In this document: piece by piece, positions 50,744 through 59,865 of the stretch
Position numbering within the stretch: the first letter of the stretch is position 1
Layout: every line of letters starts with the position of its first letter
Source: Streptomyces pyxinae
GTDB taxonomy: Bacteria > Actinomycetota > Actinomycetes > Streptomycetales > Streptomycetaceae
NCBI RefSeq assembly: GCF_024756275.1
Contig: NZ_JANUGQ010000027.1
Span: forward strand, 30,918-94,917
Direction: 5' to 3'
DNA length: 64,000 bases
The notes under the pieces: model-generated
Told to the model about the DNA's origin: nothing
Seen by the model: the letters and a program-made list of their open reading frames with translations, nothing else
The model's database searches: none
Made by a program: the position numbers and the translations under genes

Positions 50744-52894
50744 ATGCGATGGCTGGTCGGATGGAGCAGTGTCGCCGCGAGCTTCGGAACGGCGGGCACG
50801 ACGGGCGCGGCGGGCACGGCCGGTGCGAACGGACGCGCCGGGGCGGTCGCCGCCGGGGCCGTCGACCCCGGTGACGACGGCGGCACCGTACAGCCGGTCG
50901 GCGCCCAGTTGCTGTGGGGCGATCCCGATCCGCTCTGGGCGGTCGGTGACTGGCGTCCCGACGAGGTGCGCGTCGTCTCCGTGGACCCCTTCACCCGCCT
51001 CGCCGTGTTCGGCTGCTGCGCCGCCAGTGACGACCAGTTGCGGGTCGGCCTCTTCGCCGCGCGCGGCGGTGCCCTGCGCCATCTCACCGCCTGGCCCGGC
51101 AGCTACACCGCCGTGGTCCAGGTCGGCCGGCGGATCACCGTCGCCGCCGACCTCGCCGGCGCCCGGCCGGTCTTCCACACCCCCTGGGCCGGCGGCACCG
51201 CCTACGCCACCGCCGCCCTGCCGCTCGCGGATCTCATCGGCGCCCAGCTCGACTTCGGCCATCTCGCCGCGCTGCTCGCCTGCCCCGAGACCCCCGAGGC
51301 GCTCCGCGACTCCACCCCCTACCAGGGCGTCAAGCGGGTGCCGCCCGGCCATGCCCTGGTGATCCGGGAGGGCTCCCGGGAGATCACCGGCTATGAACCG
51401 GTCGCCTCGCTCGCCGTGGCCGCCCCGCAGAGCGACCCGGACGAGGCGGTGGCCGGCGTACGGGAAGCGCTGGTCGAGGCGGTACGCGCCCGGCTGACCG
51501 CTCCCCGGCACGCGCCCGCCACCCTGCCGCCCGACCCGGGCCCGGTCCCCGGCATGGGCCCGGCCGACCGGCGTGCCGCGCGTGGGGCGCCCGCCCCCGG
51601 TATCGGCGCCGACCTCTCCGGCGGCAGCGCCTCCGGCACCCTGGCCCTGCTGGCCGCCGGGCTGCCCGGGGTGCCGGGCACCATCCTGGGCCAGGGCACC
51701 GGAGCGGGGGAACGGCTGCTCGCCGTCACCTTCAACGACCTCGCCACCGGCGGCCGGGAGGCCGAGCTGGAACGGGCCCGGGCGCTCGCGGAGAACCCCC
51801 GGCTGCGCCATGTGGTGGTCGCGGCCGGCGAGGAGGCGCTGCCCTTCACCCGGCTGGAGGGCGCTCTCACCGACGAGCCCGGCCCCGCCCTGGTGGCCGC
51901 CGAACGCCACCGGCTGCGGCTCGCCTCCGGCAGCGCGGACCACATCACCGGTCACGGTGCCCGGCAGGTGCTGGACGCCCATCCCGCGCGCCTCGCCGAC
52001 CTGCTGATGGACCACCGGCGGCGGCCGCTGATCCGGCCGGTCACCGCGCTCGCCCGGGCCAGCGGCTCGTCGGCCGGCTCACTGCTGGTGCCGCTCACCG
52101 TCTACCGGGCGGCCCGCCGGCTGGCCCGTACGCCCTACCGCGCAGGTCTGGAGGCCGCCGCCGACGGGCTGCTGGACGTCCATCGGTCCCTGCCCGCGCC
52201 GCCCGGGCCGCTCACCGCCTCGCTCGCCGCCCTCGCCTGGTCCCGGCCCGGGCCCGCCGCCCGCTGGCTCACCGGCGAGGCGCTGGCCGAAGTATCGGTT
52301 CGCCTGCACCAGGCGGCGAGCCGGCCCACCTCGGTGCAGCGCCCGGGTGAGGCCCGGGCCCGCGCCGCGCTGGCCCGCCGCGCCGCCGACCACCGGGTGC
52401 TGGAACAGGCCGCCGAGGTGCGGAGCCAGCGGCTGCACGCGCCGTTCCTCGACAACCAGGTGGTCCGTGCCTGCCGCGATCTGCCCGAGGCGCTCCGTGT
52501 CCAGCCGGGTGCCCGCGCCGCGATCCTGCGCGCGGTGCTGGCGGGTGCCGGTGTCCACGATCTGCCGCCCGGCTGGGGCGCGCCCTCCGGGGCCACCGCC
52601 GCGGCTGCCGGGCGCGCCGGGCTCCGGCTGGCGCTCGGCCATCTGCTGGACCTCTTCGCCGATCCGTACCTGGCGCAGGCGGGCCTGATCGAGGCCCGGG
52701 TGGTGCAGGGCGCCCTGCGGGCCGCCGCCGACGGCGAACCCGTGGCCCTGGACGGGCTCGCCGACCTGGTCTCCACCGAACTGTGGCTGCGCCGCCTGCT
52801 CACCCGGCGCGGCAGCTGCTGGACCGGTTCGGCCGCGCACCGCCGCCGCGCCGTCGACGGCGGCGTCCCGCTCCGGCCGTCGCTGCGGGCGTAG
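50744..52894 (+). CDS. asparagine synthetase-like / lasso-cyclase-like protein (orphan)
   Basis: A 716-residue protein from ATG 50744 (GGAGG 5 nt upstream). The N-terminal half resembles an Ntn/glutamine-amidotransferase-like fold but begins MRWLVGWSS, without the catalytic Cys2 of true asparagine synthetases. The C-terminal half has an ATP-pyrophosphatase loop GADLSGGSASGTLALLAAG and later ATP-grasping acidic residues (SGSADHITGHGARQ, DHRVLEQAAEVRSQ). This layout matches lasso-peptide macrolactam cyclases as well as amidotransferase-less AsnB relatives. No precursor peptide, leader peptidase or RRE gene is adjacent. A gene of this type occurs at the same place in S. coelicolor (from memory). 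Confidence 0.78.
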   Translation: MRWLVGWSSVAASFGTAGTTGAAGTAGANGRAGAVAAGAVDPGDDGGTVQPVGAQLLWGDPDPLWAVGDWRPDEVRVVSVDPFTRLAVFGCCAASDDQLRVGLFAARGGALRHLTAWPGSYTAVVQVGRRITVAADLAGARPVFHTPWAGGTAYATAALPLADLIGAQLDFGHLAALLACPETPEALRDSTPYQGVKRVPPGHALVIREGSREITGYEPVASLAVAAPQSDPDEAVAGVREALVEAVRARLTAPRHAPATLPPDPGPVPGMGPADRRAARGAPAPGIGADLSGGSASGTLALLAAGLPGVPGTILGQGTGAGERLLAVTFNDLATGGREAELERARALAENPRLRHVVVAAGEEALPFTRLEGALTDEPGPALVAAERHRLRLASGSADHITGHGARQVLDAHPARLADLLMDHRRRPLIRPVTALARASGSSAGSLLVPLTVYRAARRLARTPYRAGLEAAADGLLDVHRSLPAPPGPLTASLAALAWSRPGPAARWLTGEALAEVSVRLHQAASRPTSVQRPGEARARAALARRAADHRVLEQAAEVRSQRLHAPFLDNQVVRACRDLPEALRVQPGARAAILRAVLAGAGVHDLPPGWGAPSGATAAAAGRAGLRLALGHLLDLFADPYLAQAGLIEARVVQGALRAAADGEPVALDGLADLVSTELWLRRLLTRRGSCWTGSAAHRRRAVDGGVPLRPSLRA

Positions 52895-53323
52895 ACCCCC
52901 GCCGGGCGCCCGGGGCCGGGGAGACGCAGCCGGGGGTACGGGGGTGGACGCGCGGCCCCTGGTCCGACCCGGGCCGCCGGTTCGGCCCCGGTGACCGGTT
53001 GGGCTCCGGTGACCTGATCGGCCCGGCCGGGCGGCCGTCGGTTCGGTGGATCCGGGCGTTCGTCCGGGCGCCCGGACGGCTTCCGCTTCCGGGTCCGGCT
53101 GCTGCTTCCGGGCCGGCTGTCGCTGTGGGTCCTGGCCGGCCGCCGTCGGTCCGGTCCCGGTCGTACGTCCCGGCCGGCCGCCGTCGCTCCGGTCCCGGTC
53201 GGCCGCGGGCGGCCCGGTCGATCCCGACGGACCGGTGACCGCCGTGTGCCCGGTTCCGGTCGGCTGCCGGCGGCCCGGTGACCGCGGTGCGTCCGGTCCC
53301 GGGGCGGACGCCGCCCGCCCGAT
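52895..53323. other. GC-rich intergenic region
   Basis: About 430 bp of low-complexity sequence built of GGTCCCGGTCG- and CGGCCCGGTGACC-like units between convergent genes. No gene or hairpin that I can support. Confidence 0.45.
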
Positions 53324-55588
53324 TCAGCCGCAGCTGATCCGGGATTGTGCCCAGTCGGCCGGCGGGACCGAGCCCAACGGGCCCACGGCCTCCACGACCA
53401 GCCGGATCGTCCGCTGCCCGGTGAGGTCCACCCGTACCGGTACCGGGGTGTCCCCGGCGCGCAGCACCGGTGACCGCCACAGCCGCTCGCCCCCGCCCGC
53501 ACCCTCGCCGCCGTCCCCACCGCCCCCTCCGTCTCCGCCGAAGACGGAGAAGCGCACCGCGCCCAGCGCCGGGCCCAGATCGTCCACTCCGGCCAGCGCC
53601 TCATAGGCGACGCAGGGCCGGTTGAGGTCGATGAGCACGGAGGACGGGGCGTGCACGGTCGCCCCGTGCGCGTACCGGGTGCCGGCGATGGACAGTCCGC
53701 GCCGCTGCCAGAGCGGGCTGGAGCCGTCGAACCGGATCTCCGGCGCGGTGTGGTCGCCGAGCAGGCTGTACGGAAGCTCGGCCACCTGGTAGACGGCGGG
53801 CGGCGTCGGGGGCTTCGAGCTCGGCGGTGGTGTCGGGCGCGGGGTGGGCCGGGGCGTCGGGGCGGGCGGCCGCTCGGGACGGGGGGTCGGCTTCGGCCCG
53901 GGTGCCGGGGCCCGCTCCGACGGGCTCGGCTCCGGGCTCGGCGCGGCGGCGCTCGGCCGGGGCGGCGCGGGCTCCGCCGGTGCGGGCTCCACGGGGGCCG
54001 GGGGCGGCGCGAGTGTCCGCTCCGGGGTCGGCGCGGACGCCGAGGGGGACGGCCGTACGGGCTCCGGGGCGGGCGGCGGCACGACGGGCCGGGTGGCGGG
54101 CGGCCGGGCCGCCGTCTCCGGGCCGGTGCCCGGGTCGCCCGCGAGCGCCCAGACCAGACCGGCGGTCGCGGCGACGGCCGCCGCCGCGGCGAGCCCGGCC
54201 TTCACCGGGGCGCCCAGCCCCTCGGCGGTGCCCCCGGCCGCTCCCGAGCCGCCTGCCCCCACACCTGCGCCGGCCCCGGCCCCCGCGCCCGCGCCGCCGC
54301 CGGACAGGGCGCCCGCGACGGCGCCGGCCGCTCCGCCGACGACGGTGCCGCCGGCCAGCGCCCCGGTGGCCTTGAGCGTGAACCCGGCGGCGAACCAGCC
54401 GATGACCGCCACCGGCACCACCGCCGGGATGCCGGAGTTGACGTATTCCAGCTCGCCCACCGCCAGCCGGCACCGGGAGCACTCCTCCAGGTGCTTGCGC
54501 AGCCCCCGTTCGGCCCGCGTCCGCAGCCCCCCGCGGGCGTACGCGCCCAGCCGGTCGGCGTACCGGGCGCAGTCACCGCCCGAGGTCAGCGACTCGCTCA
54601 CATGCGCCTGGAGATACGCCTGCTTCAGGCCCTCCCGGGCCCGGCTGGCCAGCACCGAGGTGGCGTTGGCGGTCAGCCCGAAGAGCGGGGCCACCTCGCT
54701 CGGCGACTCCTCCTCGACCGTGGTGTGCCAGAGCACCGCCTGCCAGCGCTCGGGCAGCGAACGGAAGGCACGCATGGCCAGCGACTGCTCGGCCTCGTGC
54801 ATCGCCCGTACCTCGGCGCCCAGCTCCACCGTGTCGTCCCCGGGCACCTCCGCCGTGCGCATGGCCTCCGCCGCGAACACCGCGAAGTCCTCCACCAGCC
54901 GCTCCCGGCGGGCGGTGCGGGTCCAGGCGGCGGCCACATGGCGGACCGTGGTCAGCAGATACGGCCGTACGGCGTGCCGGGGACCGGTGCCGCCGCGCAC
55001 CGCCTGAAGGGCCCGGGCGAAGACCTCGGCGGTCAGGTCCTCGGCGGTGTGGTCGTCCCGGCAACAGGATCGCGCGTACCGGCGGACGGCTCCGGAGTGG
55101 CGGCGGTACAGCTCCCCGTACGCCCCGTCGTCACCGTCCCGCATCCGCCGGACCAGATCGGCGTCGGAGGGCGGCAGATCGAGCGGCGGCGGCAGTACCG
55201 AGCCGGGCGCCGACCCACTCGCGCGCTGCGGCGGCACATTCCACCCACCCGGCTCCACCGCTTCCCCGGCGGCCCCCACGGGTGCCTCCGGCGCCTCTTC
55301 CGGCCCCGCCCCGGCGGCCCCGTCCGCGACCGGTGCCTCTTCCGCGAACGCGCCCGGCACGCCGTCCGGAGCCGACCCGGCCGCCCAGGCCGCCGCGCCC
55401 GGTGCCCCGCCCCGCTGGCCCTGTTTCGGCACTTGGCCGCTCAGGCCGTCCGCTCCCCGCCGGTGCCCCCGCGCCCCGGTGTCCGTCCCGGCCGCCGGGG
55501 CGTGTCCGGACCGATCGTCCGGGAGCGCCCGGTGCCGGCCCCTCGTCCGGCCGGTTCCCGCCGCCTCGTCGCGATCGTCATCGCTCAT
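53324..55588 (-). CDS. ECF sigma factor fused to anti-sigma domain, membrane helices and NPCBM-like sugar-binding domain
   Basis: A 754-residue protein. Disordered N-terminus (1-135); sigma region 2 at about 140-230 (LVRRMRDGDDGAYGELYRRH, DLTAEVFARALQAVRGG) and region 4 at about 270-330 (AFRSLPERWQAVLWHTTVEE, GLTANATSVLASRAREGL); a zinc anti-sigma-like motif with His366, Cys370 and Cys373 (RGLRKHLEECSRCR); helices at about 388-405 and 466-482; Pro-rich spacer to about 600; NPCBM/carbohydrate-binding-like end (APEIRFDGSSPLWQRRGLSI ... VYDLAGVDDLGP-type pattern). It is the counterpart of SCO4117, a sigma factor reported to influence development and antibiotics (from memory). One chain could sense extracellular sugars and act on transcription. 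Confidence 0.88.
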   Translation of the reverse strand: MSDDDRDEAAGTGRTRGRHRALPDDRSGHAPAAGTDTGARGHRRGADGLSGQVPKQGQRGGAPGAAAWAAGSAPDGVPGAFAEEAPVADGAAGAGPEEAPEAPVGAAGEAVEPGGWNVPPQRASGSAPGSVLPPPLDLPPSDADLVRRMRDGDDGAYGELYRRHSGAVRRYARSCCRDDHTAEDLTAEVFARALQAVRGGTGPRHAVRPYLLTTVRHVAAAWTRTARRERLVEDFAVFAAEAMRTAEVPGDDTVELGAEVRAMHEAEQSLAMRAFRSLPERWQAVLWHTTVEEESPSEVAPLFGLTANATSVLASRAREGLKQAYLQAHVSESLTSGGDCARYADRLGAYARGGLRTRAERGLRKHLEECSRCRLAVGELEYVNSGIPAVVPVAVIGWFAAGFTLKATGALAGGTVVGGAAGAVAGALSGGGAGAGAGAGAGVGAGGSGAAGGTAEGLGAPVKAGLAAAAAVAATAGLVWALAGDPGTGPETAARPPATRPVVPPPAPEPVRPSPSASAPTPERTLAPPPAPVEPAPAEPAPPRPSAAAPSPEPSPSERAPAPGPKPTPRPERPPAPTPRPTPRPTPPPSSKPPTPPAVYQVAELPYSLLGDHTAPEIRFDGSSPLWQRRGLSIAGTRYAHGATVHAPSSVLIDLNRPCVAYEALAGVDDLGPALGAVRFSVFGGDGGGGGDGGEGAGGGERLWRSPVLRAGDTPVPVRVDLTGQRTIRLVVEAVGPLGSVPPADWAQSRISCG

Positions 55589-56794
55589 CGCCGCAGCTCC
55601 CGTACCCCTGCTCGCAGCCGAACATCGGCTCAGCGTCCCACACCCCGGCTTACGGCCGGGCCCGCCGGCCGGTCAACCACTCATCCGGGGAGAGTTCTCG
55701 AACTCAAGCACTAACCGGCCGACGGATGGGGAATGCTTCGGAGAACCGCCTCCGGGGGGACCTCCGGGACCCGTCGTCAAGGGGGGCGCGGCCTCGGGGG
55801 AACCGCCGCCAGGGATCCCGCCCCCGAGGCAGTCCCTTGCGGGTTCCGCATCCGGCGCGCCGGTGGGGCGCCGTCGTACCGGCGGAGCACCGGCGGCCCT
55901 GGACGCCGACCGCCCAGCGCTCCGGAGCCTTCGGGGGCGGAAGCCTCCGGGGGGAACCCCTCAAGGGCAGAGCCTTTGGGGGAGCCCCCCGGGGGAAGCC
56001 CCGCCTCACGACCGCCTCGCACATCGGAATCCCCGCCGAGGGCCGTCCGGCCACCGGTCGCCCGCCGGCACCACCGCCCCCCCCGGGAGGGCACCGCCGT
56101 TCCCCGGGGACTCCCGCTGGTCACCCCCGACGGCGGCCAGCGGGTACGCGTGTCGGCGTCACCGTTCCCCGGGGACACCCGCTGGTCACCCCCGACGGCG
56201 GCCAGCCGTTACGCGTGTAGGCGTCACCGTGTCCCGAGGACACCGCCGGTCACCCGCGACGGCGCCCGCCGGGCCCACTGGCAGTGCCCACCGGGCGCCC
56301 GCGAAGGCACCCGGCATCGCCCCGGCGGCGGTCACCGCTCACCCGCGAAGGGCCACCGCCGGTCGCCCGAACAGCACCCGGCAGCAGTCCCCCGTCACCC
56401 CCGACGGCATTCAGCGGCAGTTCCCGTCACCCCCGCCGCGACAGCACCCGGCAGTAGTCCCGCGTCGAGCCCGACGGCACGCACCCGTCACGTCAGCCGC
56501 CGGGGACGCCCCGGAGCGGCCGCTCCCGCTCCCGCTCCTCCCGGACGGTCGCGTATTGCCAGCAGGTACGCCCCGGAGGCCTCGGGAGCCCGGAGCCGCT
56601 GGGCGCCCCGGCGGCGTTCGGGAGCCCGGGGGCCTGTGACCACAGACCACCCTGGGCCCGGCCGGCCCCGGAGGGACGGCCCAGGCCCTGGCAAGGCCCG
56701 AGCTGCCGAGGACGGCCTGCGCCCCACAGGGCCCGACCCCGCCAGGGACGGCCCGGGCCCCGTAAGGCCCGGTCGCTCCCCCGGGTGCCGTGTC
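55589..56794. other. 1.2-kb GC-rich intergenic region with tandem repeat
   Basis: No protein-like frame. A 65-bp unit is repeated at 56101-56165 and 56166-56230 with a few differences, followed by a degenerate third copy. The remainder is CCCGACGG- and GGGGAACC-like low complexity. Confidence 0.6.
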
Positions 56795-57802
56795 TCACGC
56801 GCCGTGCGGCCGCAGTCCCTCCAGGAGTATGTGGAGCAGCCGGTCGGAGACCGCGCTCTGCTGCGCCGGGTCCGGCAGGGCGGGCGCCGCGGTGGCGATG
56901 ACCAGCAGCACGTCCGCCACCGTCACGTCCAGACGCAGCTCGCCCGCCTCCCGGGCCCGCTCCACCAGCCGTCCCACGACCTCCAGCAGCTCGGCCACTC
57001 CCGGGTCCGCGCTCCCGCCCGGCTCGTCCTCCGGCGCCGGACGCGGTGCCACCGGCTGGGGGCCGGGCACCGAGGAGCCCCGCTGGTGCGGCACTCGTAT
57101 CTCGTCGATCAGCGTGTACGCCCCGACCGCACCGCCGCCGGTACCGGCACCGCCCGAACCGGTTTCGCCCGCGCCCCCGTCCGGGCCGGCCGGCGTGCCG
57201 GACAGCGGCTCCACCGCCACCAGGACCGGGGCCCCGGTCTCTCCCGCCGTCCCGCCGGCATCGCCCGCCGGCGCCACGCCGGCCGCCGACGCCTCGCGGT
57301 CCGCCGCCGGCCCGGCCACCGGGCCAGAGGCGGCCTCCGCCGCCGGTCCGGCGACATGCACCCGCAGCACATGCGGCGGCAGCAGCCGGCCGGCGCCCGA
57401 GGCGACCGAGGTGCGCAGGAACCGGGAGAGCGCCGACCAGGGCTCCTCCTCCTGTCCCAGCGCCGTCCGCGCCTGCTCGGTGAGGCGGGCCGTCTCCTCC
57501 TCGGCTATCCGGCGCACCAGCACGTCCTTGCTGGGGAAGCGCCGGTAGACCGTGCCCACGCCGACCCGGGCCCGGCGCGCCACGTCCTCCATCGGCGCCC
57601 CGTACCCCAGCTCGCCGAACACCTCGCGCGCGGCCCGCAGTACATGCTCCAGATTGCGCTGGGCGTCCACCCGCAGCGGGGCCGGCCGGCCGCCGCCCAC
57701 CGGCTCCGGGTGCCCGTCTCCGCCGCCGGCCGTCCCGACGGACGGCGACACGACGGCCTGCGCATGCGAATCCTGCAAGGACATATGTGTTCCCCCGGTC
57801 AT
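56795..57802 (-). CDS. atrA: TetR-family regulator AtrA
   Basis: A 335-residue protein from ATG 57802 (GGGGGGAG 7 nt upstream; the ATG at 57784 with GGGGGAA is an alternative). TetR DNA-binding domain at about residues 48-100 (HVLRAAREVFGELGYGAPMEDVARRARVGVGTVYRRFPSK, given as consecutive motif parts) and a long ligand domain interrupted by an Ala/Gly/Pro-rich insertion. Position next to a type II NADH dehydrogenase matches atrA (SCO4118) of S. coelicolor, an activator of actII-ORF4 (from memory). Divergent from the dehydrogenase gene; CTATGAACATAG at 57897-57908 is a candidate operator. Confidence 0.8.
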   Translation of the reverse strand: MTGGTHMSLQDSHAQAVVSPSVGTAGGGDGHPEPVGGGRPAPLRVDAQRNLEHVLRAAREVFGELGYGAPMEDVARRARVGVGTVYRRFPSKDVLVRRIAEEETARLTEQARTALGQEEEPWSALSRFLRTSVASGAGRLLPPHVLRVHVAGPAAEAASGPVAGPAADREASAAGVAPAGDAGGTAGETGAPVLVAVEPLSGTPAGPDGGAGETGSGGAGTGGGAVGAYTLIDEIRVPHQRGSSVPGPQPVAPRPAPEDEPGGSADPGVAELLEVVGRLVERAREAGELRLDVTVADVLLVIATAAPALPDPAQQSAVSDRLLHILLEGLRPHGA

Positions 57803-58139
57803 TGACTGTCTCCCCCCGGAGACTTCCCCCGCCTGACACCCGGGGCCAGGACCCGCCGTGCACGGGTCATGCGCACGGTCCGTCCACCCCGACGGTCTAT
57901 GAACATAGTTGAGTCGGGGTCAATTCAGAAGGGGCAGTTCCGCACGGTGCGCCCCCCGATCGGAGCAAGCATCCGAAGCTTCCCGATTCGGCCGCCCCGT
58001 CCCATCCCGGACAACCGTTCCGAGCTGCGACTTCTCCGCCCCGACCGGCCCCGCTACCGCCCCCGCCGCCCCCCTCCTCCCGGTCATACGATTCGTCGGG
58101 GCTGTGGACAAACCCCGAACGCCGTTGCGTCATGGGTAG
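57803..58139. promoter_or_regulatory. divergent atrA-ndh control region
   Basis: 337 bp between the two starts, noticeably AT-richer in the middle (57890-57940). It holds the near-palindrome CTATGAACATAG (57897-57908; 5-bp arms), a plausible TetR-family operator. No small gene seen. Confidence 0.5.
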
Positions 58140-59702
58140 GTGACCGATCCTGTGCGCGTTCTCGTTGTCGGCGGTGGCTACGTCGGGATGTACACCGCCC
58201 TGCATCTCCAGCGGCACCTGAAGGCCGAGCTGAGAGACGGCAGGGTCGAGATCGTCGTGGTCACCCCCGACCCGTACATGACGTACCAGCCCTTCCTTCC
58301 CGAGGCCGCGGCCGGCTCGATCTCGCCCCGTCATGTCGTCGTACCGCTCCGCCGGGTGCTGGACAAGTGCACCCTTCTCATCGGCGAGGTCAGGGCGATC
58401 GACCACGCCAACCGCACCGCCACCGTCACCACCCTCGCCACCGAGGAGGAGCACGCGGCCCGGCGGGAGCGCGCCGCCGGAAAGGAGGGCCTCAGCGGGA
58501 AGGAAGGCACCGCCGGAAGGGAAGCCACCACCGGGCAGGACGGCACCGCCGGAAGCGAAGCCACCGCCGGAAGAGCGGGTGCCGCCGGGCCGGACCACGC
58601 GGCCGGGCAGGCGGGCGCCGGCACCGTCCCCCTCCACTACGACGAACTGGTCGTCGCGCCCGGCTCGATCTCCCGCGCCCTCCCCGTCCCCGGCCTGGCC
58701 GACTACGCCATCGGCTTCAAGACCGTCGAGGAGGCCATCGGGCTGCGCAACCATGTCATCGAGCAGATGGACATCGCCTCCTCCACCCGCGACCCCGCCG
58801 TCCGGGACGCCGCCCTGACCTTCGTCTTCGTCGGCGGTGGCTACGCCGGCGTGGAGGCGCTGGCCGAGCTGGAGGACATGGCCCGCTACACCTCGCGGTA
58901 CTACCACAACATCAAACCCACCGACCTGAAATGGCTGCTGGTGGAGGCCACCGGCCGGATCCTCCCGGAGGTCGGCGCGGAGATGGGCACCTACGCCGTG
59001 CGTGAGCTGCGCGCCCGCAACATCGACGTACGCCTGGAGACCCGCCTGGAGTCCTGCGCCGACCGGATCGCGGTGCTCAGCGACGGCACCCGGCTGCCCA
59101 CCCGGACCGTGGTGTGGACGGCGGGCGTCAAGCCCGCCCCCGTACTCGCCGCCACCGATCTCCCGCTCACCGAACGCGGACGGCTGAAATGCACCCCCTT
59201 CCTCACCGTCGCGGGCACCGAGCACGCCTGGGCGGCCGGCGACGCGGCGGCCGTCCCCGACGTCACCGCCGCCGAGCCGGGGGTCGAGTGCGCACCCAAC
59301 GCCCAGCACGCCGTGCGCCAGACGAAGGTCCTCGCCGAGAACCTGGCGGCCTCCCTGCGCGGCGCCCCGCTCCGGGAGTACGCCCACAAGTACGTCGGCT
59401 CGGTCGCCTCGCTCGGCCTGCACAAGGGCGTGGCCCATGTGTACGGGCGGAAGCTGAAGGGCTATCCCGCCTGGTTCATGCACCGGGCGTACCACCTCAG
59501 CCGGGTGCCGACCTTCAACCGCAAGGCCCGGGTGCTCGCCGAGTGGACGCTCTCCGGCCTCTTCAAACGGGAGATCGTCTCGCTCGGCTCGCTGGAGCAT
59601 CCGCGCGCCGAGTTCGAACTGGCGGCGGGCCCCCCGCCGCCGAAGGACCCGGACGCGGCGGCGAGCGGCGGCACCGCCGACGGCGGCGCCAAGCCCTCCT
59701 GA
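58140..59702 (+). CDS. ndh: type II NADH dehydrogenase (NAD(P)/FAD-dependent oxidoreductase)
   Basis: A 520-residue flavoprotein from GTG 58140. FAD site VLVVGGGYVGMYTALHL at the start, second dinucleotide motif FVFVGGGYAGVEALAEL, YQPFLPEAAAGS and the FAD-tail TEHAWAAGDAAAVPD. It feeds electrons from NADH to quinone at the inner face of the membrane without pumping protons. Unusual: residues about 104-163 are a Gly/Ala/Glu hexapeptide-like repeat (GKEGTAGREATTGQDGTA) inserted in the FAD domain. Divergent from atrA. No clear ribosome site precedes the start. Confidence 0.9.
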   Translation: MTDPVRVLVVGGGYVGMYTALHLQRHLKAELRDGRVEIVVVTPDPYMTYQPFLPEAAAGSISPRHVVVPLRRVLDKCTLLIGEVRAIDHANRTATVTTLATEEEHAARRERAAGKEGLSGKEGTAGREATTGQDGTAGSEATAGRAGAAGPDHAAGQAGAGTVPLHYDELVVAPGSISRALPVPGLADYAIGFKTVEEAIGLRNHVIEQMDIASSTRDPAVRDAALTFVFVGGGYAGVEALAELEDMARYTSRYYHNIKPTDLKWLLVEATGRILPEVGAEMGTYAVRELRARNIDVRLETRLESCADRIAVLSDGTRLPTRTVVWTAGVKPAPVLAATDLPLTERGRLKCTPFLTVAGTEHAWAAGDAAAVPDVTAAEPGVECAPNAQHAVRQTKVLAENLAASLRGAPLREYAHKYVGSVASLGLHKGVAHVYGRKLKGYPAWFMHRAYHLSRVPTFNRKARVLAEWTLSGLFKREIVSLGSLEHPRAEFELAAGPPPPKDPDAAASGGTADGGAKPS

Positions 59703-59865
59703 CCCGGCCCACCACTCCCGAGCCGGACACCGGCACCGTCTGTCAGGCCGGATACCGGCACCGTTTGTCAGTGCGCTCCGTCACACTGGGCGTGTGACCA
59801 TAGGTGGGCTCCCCCCTGCACAGAGTGACTCAGCACGGCATCGACACCACGAGGCATACATCTCC

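Noticed and set aside
50744..52894. Complete lasso peptide cluster
   Set aside because: Only a cyclase-like gene is seen; no precursor, RRE or transglutaminase-like protease gene within the neighbouring sequence.
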